From contig NZ_JASISW010000028.1 in the NCBI RefSeq assembly GCF_030063335.1, positions 1-57,319 on the forward strand: a DNA stretch of 57,319 nucleotides, written 5' to 3'. The notes under the pieces were generated by a model that saw nothing but the letters and a program-made list of their open reading frames with translations, made no database searches and was not told the DNA's origin. Numbering within the stretch: the first letter of the stretch is position 1; the number at the start of each line of letters is the position of its first letter. The position numbers and the translations under genes were made by a program. Positions 46,759-57,319 of this stretch are shown piece after piece. This DNA is from Rhodococcus sp. G-MC3. GTDB lineage: Bacteria > Actinomycetota > Actinomycetes > Mycobacteriales > Mycobacteriaceae.

Positions 46759-47358
46759 CTGTACTTGAACCCATCCGAGAACGCGATCGTCTTGTCTATC
46801 GACGAAAAGTTGCAGATCCAAGCACTCGATCGCACCCAGCCGATGCTCCCCAGCAACCGGAATCGGTCAAACGCCGCACCCATGATTACAAGAGGCATAA
46901 CACCACTACGCTGTTCGCTGCTCACGACATCGCTACCGGGCACGTCACTGCGTGCTGTAAACCACGCCATCGAAGTAGCGAATACCTGAATTTTCTCAAA
47001 AACAGATTGCACGCAACTACCCCGGCCGTGAACTGCACTTGATCGCCTACAACTACGCCACCCACAAGACAGCGGCAGTACGAGAGATTGAACTGACGCG
47101 AATCCCTGCATCGCAGTGCATTTCACACCAACATCGGCAACATGGCTCAACCTCGTCGAAGTCGGGTTCGGCGTCATCCAGCGCCAAGCCATCGGGCGGG
47201 GAATCTTCACCTCCGTCGCCGACCTCAACGCCAAGATCCGAGACTTCATCAACGGCTGGAACGCCCGCGCGACACCATTCGTGTGGACAAAAACGGCGGA
47301 AGAAATTCTCGAGAAAGCGGTCCGTCAAACCACTTCAACTTCAAACACGGACCACTAG
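46759..47358 (+). pseudogene. IS630-family transposase remnant
   Basis: The C-terminal half of an IS630 transposase is readable in pieces: [20 protein letters not shown] (first Asp), then KQIARNYPGRELHLIAYNYA in another frame, then FTPTSATWLNLVEVGFGVIQ (Glu) and FINGWNARATPFVWTKTAEE. The second catalytic Asp, normally DNYATHK, is Tyr here (TAC at 47048-47050). The N-terminal HTH half is missing. It abuts the ndh stop. Confidence 0.8.
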
Positions 47359-47408
47359 TGCCGCGCCGGCTGTAGTCCGCCAGCGGATTTACTCAATGGC
47401 AGGGAAGA

Positions 47409-47693
47409 TCACGCCTTCGCAATGTCCGACGGATGAACCGCCAGTGGGGTCACGTTGATGGACATATACGGAAACAGCGGAAGATTCCACAGAATTTCGT
47501 GGAGTCGTTCGTTGTCTCTCACATCGAAGACGCTCAGGTTCGAGTACTGCCCGACGTTTCGCCAGATGTGGACCCATTCACCTCCGCGTTGGAGTTCCTG
47601 CGAATATGCCTTCTCCCTCGCGAGGGTGTCGTTCCTGACGTCTGGATTCATGTTTTGTGGCAGCGCCACGTCCATGGTGACCGAAAACAGCAT
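47409..47693 (-). CDS. catC: Muconolactone delta-isomerase
   Basis: This is a 94-residue enzyme with MLFSVTMDVALPQNMNP at the start, REKAYSQELQRGGEWVHIWR in the middle and LHEILWNLPLFPYMSINVTPLAVHPSDI at the end, full length for CatC. It isomerises muconolactone to 3-oxoadipate enol-lactone in the cytoplasm as a decamer. It is the last cat gene on this strand, 28 nt after the decayed catA. Confidence 0.92.
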   Translation of the reverse strand: MLFSVTMDVALPQNMNPDVRNDTLAREKAYSQELQRGGEWVHIWRNVGQYSNLSVFDVRDNERLHEILWNLPLFPYMSINVTPLAVHPSDIAKA

Positions 47694-47721
47694 CGATTTC
47701 CTTTCAGGCCCGGTCTTTGTC

Positions 47722-48566
<845 letters not shown>

Positions 48567-48618
48567 GGTGACGGCTTCGTTATCAGGTGACGCGTGCTGT
48601 TTCTTTGGTATCCGGGGT

Positions 48619-49722
48619 CTATTTGTCGAGCCGATAGCGGCTGAGCTTGTCCTCGTCGATCTCGACTCCGAGACCGGATCCCGCGCGGACGGCGAGTTCG
48701 CCACCGCGGATCTCGAGAGGTTCGGTGAGTAGGTCGTCGCTCATGTCCAAGAAGTTGGATAGTTCGCCGGCGCGCCTGGATGTGAGTTCGAATGCGGCGC
48801 CGAATGCGACGGTGCAGGCTGAGCCGAGCTGTCCGTCGATCTGGTTGCCCATCACGACTTCGAGACCGAGGCCTTCGCAGAGGTGGTGGGTGCGGAGGGA
48901 TCCGGTGAACCCGCTCCTGGCGGTCTTGATGCTGACCGCCGTCGCCGACCCGCCGAGAATTTCACGGGTCACGTCGGCTGGCGTGACAGCGGATTCGTCG
49001 GCGACGAAGGGTACGTCGAGCTGCTGCACGAGCCACCGTCTGCCGAGCACGTCGTCGGCGGGGCACAGTTCTTCGGCGAGGGTGAGCCCGAGGTCCTTCA
49101 TCTCCGCCATCGCCCTCGCGGATTCCGATGCACTCCATCCGCGATTCCCATCGACATACAGTTCGACGCTCTCACCGAGGTTCTCGCGCAGTGCACGCAC
49201 TACATCGGTGTCGAGGGAGGCGGGCCGGCGGCCGACTTTGACCTTGAAGACCTCGATGCCGTAGTCGACGCGCATCCGGGTGGCTTCGTCGACCATCTCT
49301 TCGGGTGTGCCGAAGCCGAGCATGTGGCTGACACGCATGCTGTTGGTATAGCCGCCGAGTAGCTCGGTGACCGGGAGATCGAGCGTGCGCCCCAACGCAT
49401 CCCAGATGGCCAAGTCGATGGCAGCCTTGGCAACCGGATTCCCCACCGTCCGATTGACACGGGTATGCACGATCTCGCGTTCGGTCAACCTCAGACCGAC
49501 TATCTGTGGCGCAAAGATCGACTCGATCACCGCGACCATGCCACGCTGGGTCTCGCCGTAGGTGAACGGGCGCGGGGGAGCGTCGGCGATACCGACGATC
49601 CCGTCGTGGGTGTGTACGCGAACCAGAACGTGCTCGGCTGCATGAACTTCGCCGCTCGCGAACCGAAGTGGCTTGCGGTAGTCGATGGAATATGGAATCG
49701 CGTCGACCGCGGTGATCTTCAT
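48619..49722 (-). CDS. catB: Muconate cycloisomerase
   Basis: This is a 367-residue enolase-superfamily enzyme that turns cis,cis-muconate into muconolactone. FKVKVG supplies the Lys-x-Lys pair, YVDGNRGWS, LAEELCPADD and FVADESAV the three metal ligands, and AVSIKTARSG the second-side Lys. ATG 49722 has AAGGA at 7 nt. A longer in-frame stretch upstream reads poly-Arg through a hexanucleotide repeat and is not coding. Confidence 0.93.
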   Translation of the reverse strand: MKITAVDAIPYSIDYRKPLRFASGEVHAAEHVLVRVHTHDGIVGIADAPPRPFTYGETQRGMVAVIESIFAPQIVGLRLTEREIVHTRVNRTVGNPVAKAAIDLAIWDALGRTLDLPVTELLGGYTNSMRVSHMLGFGTPEEMVDEATRMRVDYGIEVFKVKVGRRPASLDTDVVRALRENLGESVELYVDGNRGWSASESARAMAEMKDLGLTLAEELCPADDVLGRRWLVQQLDVPFVADESAVTPADVTREILGGSATAVSIKTARSGFTGSLRTHHLCEGLGLEVVMGNQIDGQLGSACTVAFGAAFELTSRRAGELSNFLDMSDDLLTEPLEIRGGELAVRAGSGLGVEIDEDKLSRYRLDK

Positions 49723-49885
49723 GAGATGTCCTTCAGATTGTTCGCTGCAGGTATCAGTCTGACATGCAGCGGGGTCCGGGCCAGCAGTGTCAACCCCACT
49801 CGGTCTCGAGCTGCCGGACGGACCTGGGACGATGCCTGTTGCGCCAGCTACAGGCGTTTCGCAGCCTGGCCGAAGTGTCGAGTTT

Positions 49886-49917
<32 letters not shown>

Positions 49918-49971
49918 AAGTGAGTTCGAGTGCCGCCATTCCATTGAGCTCGCCGCGGCAGCCATGTTGGG

Positions 49972-50949
<978 letters not shown>

Positions 50950-52578
50950 TTATTTGTTGCCGAAGTAGGAGACGTCCTCGTTGCCGATGAGGTCGGGGAC
51001 GGTCCAGCCGTCGAGGTCGTACTCGTTCAGGCACTGCTCGGCGAACCCCTTCATCGAGGCGACGTCGCCGCGGGCCTCGGCTGCGAAGAGCAGTTCGGCT
51101 TTGACGTTCTCGTGGTTGCCTGAGTAGTTTCGCTCGTAGAGTTCGTGGCGGCCGCCGAATTCGGTGCCGACCGAATCCCACAGTGCCTTCATGATTTTCA
51201 CGCGTTCGACGGAGGTCATGCCGTCAGATCCTCGGACGTATTTGTCGAGGTACGGGCGAACCTCGGGGCTCTTGAAGTCGAGCGAGCTCGACGGTAGATA
51301 GATCAGTCCCGATGCGACATCCTGTTCGATGATTTCCTTGACCCGCGGGTAGCCCTGCATCATGAACATCCGGTAGGTCAGTCCGTATTCGAGCTTGGGG
51401 ATGACGGTGTCGCCGATCCACTGCTCAGGATCGCGCGCCATCGATTCGGTGAGTGACCAGAACAGATTGCGCCACCCGATGACTTCACCTACGCGGGACT
51501 GCACTCCGCGAAATCCTCCGGCTCCCGTAGCGTCGAGGGCCTTCATGAGCAGGCCGGCGATGAAGTCGAGTTTGACAGCGAGGCGGGTGCAGCCCTGGAA
51601 GGTGAAGCGGGGAAGGAATCCGGACTGCGGGAAGAAGGCGTTGATCTTGTCCACATCTCCGTACATGAAGACGTTCTCCCACGGCACGAGCACCTTGTCG
51701 AAGATGAAGATGGTGTCGTTCTCGTCCATCCGCGACGATAGTGGGTAGTCGAACGGGCTGCCCATGACTGCGGCGTTCTGGGTGAAGGAGGACCGGCAGA
51801 TGAGCTTGATGCCCGGTGCATCCATCGGGACGGTGCAGATGAGTGCGAACTGCTTCTTCTTGATCGGTAGACCGTAGTGCGCGATGAAGTTGTAATTCGT
51901 GATCGCCGAGCCGGTGGCGACGACCTTGGCGCCGGACACGATCAGACCTGCATCGGTTTCCTTTTCCACCTTCATGAACACGTCGCCGACCTCGTCGGGC
52001 GGAAGGTGGCGATCGACGGGCGGGTTGATGATCGCGTGGTTCCAGTACAGGACCTTTTCCTGAGACTCCTTGTACCAGCGCTCGGCGTTGGCCTGGAACG
52101 GGGAGTACAGCTCCTTGTTGGCGTGCAACGTGCCGAGGAAGCTGGCCTTGTAGTCGGGGGAGCGGCCCATCCAGCCGTATGTCATACGTGCCCACGCAGC
52201 GATGGCGTCGCGTTCTTTGAGGAGATCTTCGGAGGAGTGCGGGGTCTTGAAGAACGGCATTGTGACGCCGCCGCTGCCGGTGTCGGTCGGCGAGGTGACG
52301 GTGTCGACGAGATCGCCGGTGTGCATCGAGTCGTAAAGCCGCGCAGTCATTCTGATCGGATTACGGAACGCCGGATGCGTCGTGACGTCTTTGACGCGTT
52401 CACCGTGAATGTAGATCTCGCGATCGTCCTTGAGCGAATCGATGTATTCGTTGCCGGTCATGGGTTTCGTCGCAAAGGTTTTCGTGGTGTTCGCTGCGGA
52501 GTTTTCGGCGGGGTTGGTGACGGCAGTGTCGATGGATGGGTCGAGCGGGGCATCGGACCGTGATTCGGTGGTGGTCAT
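50950..52578 (-). CDS. pheA1: Phenol 2-monooxygenase, oxygenase component
   Basis: This is a 542-residue FADH2-dependent hydroxylase of the HpaB/PheA1 family. Markers are [21 protein letters not shown] at the start, [21 protein letters not shown], the FAD-site stretch [18 protein letters not shown], and [19 protein letters not shown]. With the reductase PheA2 it hydroxylates phenol to catechol. ATG 52578 follows GAAGGACACCC. A 40-residue Ser/Thr/Asn/Ala-rich start is probably disordered. The 22-nt gap to pheA2 indicates co-transcription. Confidence 0.92.
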   Translation of the reverse strand: MTTTESRSDAPLDPSIDTAVTNPAENSAANTTKTFATKPMTGNEYIDSLKDDREIYIHGERVKDVTTHPAFRNPIRMTARLYDSMHTGDLVDTVTSPTDTGSGGVTMPFFKTPHSSEDLLKERDAIAAWARMTYGWMGRSPDYKASFLGTLHANKELYSPFQANAERWYKESQEKVLYWNHAIINPPVDRHLPPDEVGDVFMKVEKETDAGLIVSGAKVVATGSAITNYNFIAHYGLPIKKKQFALICTVPMDAPGIKLICRSSFTQNAAVMGSPFDYPLSSRMDENDTIFIFDKVLVPWENVFMYGDVDKINAFFPQSGFLPRFTFQGCTRLAVKLDFIAGLLMKALDATGAGGFRGVQSRVGEVIGWRNLFWSLTESMARDPEQWIGDTVIPKLEYGLTYRMFMMQGYPRVKEIIEQDVASGLIYLPSSSLDFKSPEVRPYLDKYVRGSDGMTSVERVKIMKALWDSVGTEFGGRHELYERNYSGNHENVKAELLFAAEARGDVASMKGFAEQCLNEYDLDGWTVPDLIGNEDVSYFGNK

Positions 52579-52600
52579 CAGTGGGTGTCCTTCCGGGTAA

Positions 52601-53161
52601 TCAGAGCGCGGGCTGGAGATGCAGAGGTGTGAACGAGGTGGCGGCATTGAACCAGCCGCTGTGCGGGTCGTCCATCGATCCGTTCCAGGCGGCGGAGGCC
52701 GTCGGTGACCCGAGATCGTGGAACGTGCTGCGGTAGAACAGCAGGGGGTCCTTGCCGCTGGCGGTGGCATCGACGATTTCGCCGATGAAGATGATGTGGT
52801 CGCCGCCGTCGTATTCGGCCCACGGCTTACAGGAAAGGGTCGCGGCGGTGCCGCACAGGACCGGCGCGGTGGGACCGTCGTCCCATACGGGTTCGGGCGA
52901 TTGCGGGCGCCCGGCGAAGTGCATCGCGGTGTCGAGTTGGTCGGCCGCGAGAATGTTGACTGCGAAGGCTTCGCCGCTGAGGTAGCTGCAGGCCTTCGAC
53001 TTGCGGGTGAGCGTTACCTGGCACAGGCGTGGTTCGATAGAGATCGCGGTGAATGCGGTGACGGTCGCTCCGTGCGGGGTGCCATCAGCGTTGGTGCAGG
53101 TGATGACCGTTACGCCGCTGGCAAACTGACCAAATATGTTGCGAAGCTCGCGTGGCTCCAT
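52601..53161 (-). CDS. pheA2: Flavin reductase, phenol monooxygenase component
   Basis: This is a 186-residue flavin reductase of the HpaC/PheA2 fold. [13 protein letters not shown] and [20 protein letters not shown] bind flavin, and [14 protein letters not shown] ends the barrel. It supplies reduced FAD to PheA1 from NADH. AAGGAAG lies 6 nt before ATG 53161. It is the first gene of the phe-cat run and is divergent from the AraC regulator. Confidence 0.92.
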   Translation of the reverse strand: MEPRELRNIFGQFASGVTVITCTNADGTPHGATVTAFTAISIEPRLCQVTLTRKSKACSYLSGEAFAVNILAADQLDTAMHFAGRPQSPEPVWDDGPTAPVLCGTAATLSCKPWAEYDGGDHIIFIGEIVDATASGKDPLLFYRSTFHDLGSPTASAAWNGSMDDPHSGWFNAATSFTPLHLQPAL

Positions 53162-53371
53162 GAGCGCGACTTCCTTTCATTTCACCTCCGCTGTGTGGCA
53201 TCACAGCAGGAGATGTCGATGAATGTAAGCCCGATCACAGGTGCCGTCGATCCGATTTGCGCGGAAGTGATCCAAAAAACGCGGGTGTTCGATGTTGCAT
53301 CAAGAAGTGATTGCGGTCACACTGAATTGTCGGGCGTCTTTGCGTCCGCCGTAGGTCAGAAGGGACAGAGG
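53162..53371. promoter_or_regulatory. divergent phe promoter region with direct repeats
   Basis: GAAGTGAT occurs as direct repeats at 53264-53271 and 53304-53311, 40 bp apart, as expected for an AraC-type activator contacting two sites on one face of DNA. The stretch is AT-richer than the flanking genes. If the regulator started at 53219, this promoter would lie within its coding sequence. Confidence 0.5.
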
Positions 53372-54286
53372 GTGGCTGACACCGCCGATTGGGACGTCGC
53401 GTCCGATAGGGTCTCCCATGCGTACTTCCCGCATCGCCTGAGTCCTCTGACGCGTGCTGCCACAGCGCATCTGCATGTCGACAGCGTCGAACTCGGTGCA
53501 CTTCGCATCGCTCACATCGGATGGGGAGCGGATGTCTCGGTCGACTCCGAGCATCGCGGCGCGTACGCGGTCAACATCCCGTTGTCCGGGTATCTGCAGT
53601 CGCGAACAGGACGTCACGAGGTCCTGTCGACACCGGGGCGCGGCACCATTTGTCCGGCCGATACTCCGACCTCGATCACCCGATGGAGCGAGAGCTGCTC
53701 CATCCTCGGTGTGCGCTTGGATCGAGACTATTTGCATCGCGAGATGGTCAAGGTGCTAGCTGAGCCGGAACGCGAACTGCCGCCGCAGATCGATCTCACG
53801 ACAGGGGACGGTAGGAGTTGGTTGCAACTGGTTCAGTCGCTGTCCGGTCGGCTCCGAACAGGCGGTGGCGTATGGGACAACTCACTCGTGGCCGATCAAC
53901 TGTCAGGGGCGCTGACCAGCGCATTCATTCTCGCTGCTATGCCCGAGGACGTCGGCGGCACGCAGGCAGCTCGGCCGCGTATCGTCAAACGGGTGCTCGA
54001 CGAGTTGGAATCGGACCCGGCCAAGGCGTGGACCGCAGCTGACATGGCTGAGCTTGCTGGCGTCAGTGTGCGCCGACTTCAGGAGGGGTTCCGGGAGTAC
54101 GTCGGATGTAGTCCTCGTGAGTGCCTTGTGAACATACGGCTTTCACGCGCTCGCCTCGACTTACTCGACGGTAGTGGAACAGTGGCGGACATTGCCCTGC
54201 GGTGGGGTTTCACCCACACCGGACGGTTCGCTGCAACATACAGAGCCCAGTACGGCGTCGCGCCATCGCAACAGATGAGTCAGTGA
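53372..54286 (+). CDS. pheR: AraC/XylS-family regulator of phenol degradation
   Basis: This is a protein of about 304 residues. The N-terminal AraC_binding_2-type sensing domain (SHAYFPHRLSPLTRAATAHL, GAYAVNIPLSGYLQSRTG) is followed by two HTH motifs: WTAADMAELAGVSVRRLQEG and VADIALRWGFTHTGRFAATY. GTG 53372 is preferred because AAGGGA lies 7 nt before it and it leaves room for the phe promoter; ATG 53219, with AGGAG 6 nt before it, would add 51 residues. Divergent location and family match PheR of Rhodococcus phenol loci, which activates pheA2A1. Confidence 0.87.
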   Translation: MADTADWDVASDRVSHAYFPHRLSPLTRAATAHLHVDSVELGALRIAHIGWGADVSVDSEHRGAYAVNIPLSGYLQSRTGRHEVLSTPGRGTICPADTPTSITRWSESCSILGVRLDRDYLHREMVKVLAEPERELPPQIDLTTGDGRSWLQLVQSLSGRLRTGGGVWDNSLVADQLSGALTSAFILAAMPEDVGGTQAARPRIVKRVLDELESDPAKAWTAADMAELAGVSVRRLQEGFREYVGCSPRECLVNIRLSRARLDLLDGSGTVADIALRWGFTHTGRFAATYRAQYGVAPSQQMSQ

Positions 54287-54289
54287 GCC

Positions 54290-54820
54290 AGGGCCTCTAT
54301 CGATACGCTGCGACAAAACGCGAAGCAGAAGGTGCAGGTAGTTCAGGTAGTCGTGGGTCGCTCCGGCGCCATCGGTGCGGATCAATACTTTTCTGCGAGG
54401 CCTGCTTTCAGCGCTGAACGGTAACTGTGCCAGCGCCTTCCGGGTGACGGTGATGTGGTCCGCGGCGGTGTTCGAGACGGGGTTGCCGGGCGCGTAGTAG
54501 TGCTGGGACGGGTTCACCGGTCCCGGATGGTCCGTGGTCGACGAACGTTGTCAGTGGGTGAGATCCGTACCCACGTTTGTAGGTCGGTGCAGCAAGCATT
54601 CTCTCTGAGCGTGCGGTGACCAGTGTTGCATCGAGGTCGATGATGATCGGGTCATCGGCGTCGATGTCGTGGTCCGGGGCACGTTCGCCGGCATGGTCCC
54701 AGGCCACGGCACGGGCCGCGGCTCGGGCGGTGTCGATCGCTGCCAGGGCTTTCGGTGCGTCGGCGGCCAAGACTGTGATCAGGCGGGAGAGGGTCGGATC
54801 CGGTCATTGTCGATCCTTCC
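54290..54820 (-). pseudogene. IS1380-family transposase remnant
   Basis: DPTLSRLITVLAADAPKALA, then DADDPIIIDLDATLVTARSE (catalytic Asp) and TYKRGYGSHPLTTFVDHGPS are readable from about 54810, then after a frame break NTAADHITVTRKALAQLP and RKVLIRTDGAGATHDYLNYL (second Asp). The N-terminus and the C-terminal Glu part are missing. It lies directly after the pheR stop. Confidence 0.8.
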
Positions 54821-54999
54821 CGCCAAGCTCAGCTGGGCGTGTCGAACCAAGGATCGGATCCAACGCTATTCAGGCAGTCATGATGACCACTGTATGGAGT
54901 CGCGGTCCTCGTTGTAGGCGCCCTCACCGGCCCGGTGGTGCCGCGCACGCCCGCCGCGGACCTGGCATCAGAATCGGGATCGGAGTGGCAATCTGTCTA
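54821..54999. other. short gap without gene
   Basis: No gene, repeat or clear terminator is seen between the IS1380 remnant and the membrane-protein stop. Confidence 0.4.
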
Positions 55000-56016
55000 C
55001 TACGCCTCGTGGGCGCCGACCGGCTGCTCGAGTTCGCTGTCCGGTAGGTGCACGGGGGTGGTGCTGCGGTAGTGGCCTGTCAGTGAGAGCGCAACACCGG
55101 CGAGAATCCAGGCCAGCAGCACGATCCATTCGTGCAGCGACGAGGCGTCCGGAAAGTAGTTGATCTCGCGGACCAGGCTGGCTGCGGCCCCCGGGACGAA
55201 GTACTGCCCGATCGCTCCCCACGGCCCGGCGATGAACTGGTAGGGCAGGGTCGCACCGGATATCGGATTGGCGACGAACATGGTGATCACCGCACCGATC
55301 CCGATGCCCGAAGCTCCCAGGAGCGCATTGAGACCCACGACCGTCGATGCGGTCCCCAACATTCCCACACCGATAGCGAGAGCCTCGAGCCAAAAGTGGC
55401 CTCCGAGGATTCCCAAGAGTGGGCCGGTCACCAGCGCGACCACGACGCCGCCCACCGCGGCGTAGACCGCGAGCGCGAGAAGCCGGCGACCGACACCGGC
55501 AACCAGCAGAGAAATGATGACGCCGCCGATGATGCCTCCGAGCACGAGTGGGAATCCCATCGCGCTGATCCCGCCGCCAGTGGGGTCGTCGGCCGACAGT
55601 GGCACCACGTCAGTAGTGGTGAGCTGCGCGCCTTGCGCAAGGGCGATCCGGCTGCCGATGCCCTGGAGGACCGACACGGCCGCCGGGCCGTCCGCGCCGG
55701 CGACCAGCACCTCTGGGCCGCCGGCGCCGAGGACGAAGGCCCCGTAGACCTCGCGCTCCTGGATCGCCTGCACGGCGTCCGCTCGTGAGTCGTAGGAAGT
55801 TGACTCCACCGGCAGATCCGCCGCCTGAGGGAGCTGGCCTCCCACCACACCGACGGGGAGGTCGTGGGCTTCGGAGGTGGCGACCGGCCAGAGGAAAGCG
55901 AGTGCTGCGAGCGCCACGATTGCTCCAGCGAGAATCCCGAATGCGACCACGGCGATGGGACGGGAGCGCGGCGTGGTTCCGGGCTGCTGCGTGGTCTCGG
56001 GTTGCTGGGTCGACAT
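55000..56016 (-). CDS. ABC-2/YhgE-like membrane protein
   Basis: This is a 338-residue protein. A first helix (IAVVAFGILAGAIVALAALAFL) is followed by an extracytoplasmic domain (about 48-150) and five more helices from MGFPLVLGGIIGGVIISLLV to IVLLAWILAGVALSL. This one-plus-five layout matches YhgE/ABC-2-type permease-like proteins. No ATPase is adjacent. It is divergent from a TetR gene 60 nt away, the common layout of an exporter and its repressor. Confidence 0.8.
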   Translation of the reverse strand: MSTQQPETTQQPGTTPRSRPIAVVAFGILAGAIVALAALAFLWPVATSEAHDLPVGVVGGQLPQAADLPVESTSYDSRADAVQAIQEREVYGAFVLGAGGPEVLVAGADGPAAVSVLQGIGSRIALAQGAQLTTTDVVPLSADDPTGGGISAMGFPLVLGGIIGGVIISLLVAGVGRRLLALAVYAAVGGVVVALVTGPLLGILGGHFWLEALAIGVGMLGTASTVVGLNALLGASGIGIGAVITMFVANPISGATLPYQFIAGPWGAIGQYFVPGAAASLVREINYFPDASSLHEWIVLLAWILAGVALSLTGHYRSTTPVHLPDSELEQPVGAHEA

Positions 56017-56030
56017 GAGGTCTCCTAAAC

Positions 56031-56044
56031 AGAATTAGTATTCT
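56031..56044. promoter_or_regulatory. possible TetR operator
   Basis: AGAAT and ATTCT flank a TAGT spacer in the 60-nt gap between the divergent membrane-protein and TetR genes. The location suits a repressor that controls both. Confidence 0.5.
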
Positions 56045-56076
56045 CTTTTATGGAAGATACACGCTAACCTGGTCTG

Positions 56077-56709
56077 GTGCCAAAAGTGAGCGCCGCGTAC
56101 CGGCAGGCCAAGCGCGATGACATCGTCGATGCAACTCTTCGGGTGATCGCGCGGCGCGGGCTGGGCGCGTTGACGATTGCCGATATCATCGAGGAGTCCG
56201 GATTCTCCGCCGGCTCGGTCTACTCCCATTTCAGCACCAAGCACGAGATCATCGAGCTCGTCGCGACACGGGTGATCGGTGATCGCGCCGACCGGCTCAA
56301 CGCAGAGTCCGAGGAGTTTCCCCGCTCACCTCTCGAGACCGTCCGGTGGTGGCTGGCCGGGCTCGAGCACGATGAACTCCCGTACGCCACCGCCGTCCAG
56401 ATCTGGGGCGAAGCTGCATCAGATCCGGGGATCCGCGCCATCGCCGAGGCCCGGATGGCGGCAATCGAGGACGCGTTCGCCGCGGCCGCCGAGCGTTGGC
56501 TAATCGCATCGGGGAACGATCCGTCCTCGTCCCGCGACACCGCCCGAGCGATGCTCACGTTCTGCCAGGGATACATCGTCCGAGCTGCCGTGCTGGGCCG
56601 CCAGGACCTCGAATCGTCCATCGCTGCAGTCGAGCTGCTCACACCATCATCAGACCGCCGATCAGGACCACGTTCTTCAGGAACTGCACTCAATGAAGCT
56701 TCGGGTTGA
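56077..56709 (+). CDS. TetR-family transcriptional regulator
   Basis: This is a 210-residue protein. The HTH is in ATLRVIARRGLGALTIADII and GFSAGSVYSHFSTKHEIIEL near residues 20-60. The ligand-binding part continues to about 185 (ARAMLTFCQGYIVRAAVLGR). The last about 22 residues (TPSSDRRSGPRSSGTALNEA) are not typical; they are encoded by the antisense of a DoxX-like scrap, so the original end may have been replaced. Starts GTG 56077. It probably represses the divergent membrane-protein gene. Confidence 0.85.
   Translation: MPKVSAAYRQAKRDDIVDATLRVIARRGLGALTIADIIEESGFSAGSVYSHFSTKHEIIELVATRVIGDRADRLNAESEEFPRSPLETVRWWLAGLEHDELPYATAVQIWGEAASDPGIRAIAEARMAAIEDAFAAAAERWLIASGNDPSSSRDTARAMLTFCQGYIVRAAVLGRQDLESSIAAVELLTPSSDRRSGPRSSGTALNEASG
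56644..56703 (-). pseudogene. scrap of a DoxX-family gene
   Basis: Read on the minus strand this is VQFLKNVVLIGGLMMV followed by a stop, similar to the LKNVALIGGLLL segment of DoxX membrane proteins. It overlaps the end of the TetR gene. Only this short piece is recognisable, so the call is tentative. Confidence 0.35.
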
Positions 56710-57192
56710 TCGGTTCGTCGATTGGACTGGAGCCCCAGCCTGGCGCCCTCGTCGGCCCCGATCGAGCGTGGTCGTGGCAAGCATCTCGTTCTCCACGCCG
56801 AACCCAGGCGTCTCGTTGCCCGTGCATGCCTTCACGGTTGCGCTTCATTTCACCAGTTGTGGTGCGCTGACCGGGTGAGTCCTCGCCCGCTCACGGAATG
56901 CTGTTCGAAGTCACCGATACCTCGAAGCATTGTATCCCCCAGTGTATTCCACAAGACGATAATTGAGTTTGCGTCGCCGTAGCTTGAGCGCCGAACTGCC
57001 CCGATCACGGCGATACCTAGCCCTGATTTGCGCAAGAAGCGCGAATACCTGCAGAACTTCACGAATCCCTCGCGGAGAGCGGGGAAGGACCTCGGTATCG
57101 AATTGACGCGCCAAATCGCAGCGGAGGACGGAGGACCGGTGTTGGGATTTTACCTGCCACAATGGGTGGCGAGTGGAGTGTGGACGTCGATC
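56710..57192. other. gene-poor stretch before IS3-type end
   Basis: Open frames of 60-86 residues cross this region, but none has a ribosome site or recognised domain. The GC content is lower from 56880 on. I see no gene. Confidence 0.4.
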
Positions 57193-57319
57193 TGAACCGC
57201 ACCGGTGAGTCCGGAGACTTGGTTTCGTGTGAGTTCGGTCAGCTCGCGAGCTGATCCGATTGTCGAGTGTAGTGGAGCTGTTCGCATTCGATCGGCGGGA
57301 TGTCGCCGCAGAATCCGTA
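57193..57319 (-). mobile_element. end of an IS3-family element (cut by window edge)
   Basis: The stretch beginning TGAACCGCACCGGTGAGTCC at 57193 resembles the IS3-family terminal repeat, normally TGAACCGCCCCGG followed by TCCGGAGACT. The transposase gene end lies just inside it. The rest of the element is beyond the window. Confidence 0.7.
57239..57319 (-). CDS. IS3-family transposase OrfB, C-terminal part
   Basis: The last 26 residues are visible: YGFCGDIPPIECEQLHYTRQ, then SDQLAS and a stop. The G-D-I-P-P-x-E-x-E pattern is the usual end of IS3 OrfB integrase-type transposases. The gene continues past the window edge, so its integrity cannot be judged. Confidence 0.7.
   Translation of the reverse strand, partial: YGFCGDIPPIECEQLHYTRQSDQLAS

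Overview
The window is high-GC actinobacterial DNA. Its first 18 kb has the gene order of the Mycobacterium tuberculosis Rv1691-Rv1713 block (TPR protein, glycerol-3-phosphate phosphatase, tlyA, nadK, recN, steA, steB/mctB, pyrG, Nudix, xerD, parA-like, scpA, scpB, rluB, cmk, der). Together with PheA1A2/CatABC-type phenol degradation and many IS remnants this suggests a Nocardiaceae chromosome, most likely Rhodococcus sensu lato. That assignment is an inference.

Region 1 (1-18183) is conserved core: the end of an rRNA operon (5S plus terminator), then a dense plus-strand run of housekeeping genes, many with 4-8 nt start/stop overlaps. It ends in a tRNA-Pro(GGG). No broken gene is visible here.

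Region 2 (18184-26200) looks like a mobile or defence island next to the tRNA: a tyrosine recombinase, an AAA-ATPase/subtilase pair of the IetAS type (subtilase gene frameshifted), a deletion scar fusing the start of hsdM to the end of hsdR, and an ISL3-type insertion sequence whose transposase carries two compensating frameshifts.

Region 3 (26199-38976) is a long minus-strand biosynthetic locus. From its promoter it reads: AfsA-family butenolide synthase, KAS III-like acyltransferase, FAD monooxygenase, FabH-type KAS III, ACP, FabF-type KAS II, aldo/keto reductase, MFS exporter, HAD phosphatase, an unusual 3-hydroxyacyl-CoA dehydrogenase and an MBL-fold hydrolase, followed by a MarR regulator and a PPOX-fold flavoprotein. 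Most neighbours overlap by 4-8 nt. Two matching palindromes lie before afsA and another repeat set lies before the exporter. This is the best candidate in the window for an undescribed system: a butyrolactone, butenolide or furan-like small molecule with its own export and regulation.

Region 4 (38977-47358) mixes debris (recombinase, RES-domain toxin, IS630 remnant, a bare IS end) with a compact respiratory locus: an Rrf2 regulator, a FAD-dependent NAD(P)H dehydrogenase-like protein, a cupin, sdhC and sdhD without sdhA/sdhB, a 36-residue single-span membrane protein and another small membrane protein. A type II NADH dehydrogenase is divergent from the Rrf2 gene.

Region 5 (47409-54286) is a phenol to catechol to 3-oxoadipate enol-lactone pathway: divergent AraC regulator, pheA2, pheA1, catA, catB, a second decayed catA and catC. 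Region 6 (54290-57319) holds an IS1380 remnant, a membrane protein with a divergent TetR regulator, a DoxX-like scrap and the end of an IS3-family element at the window edge.
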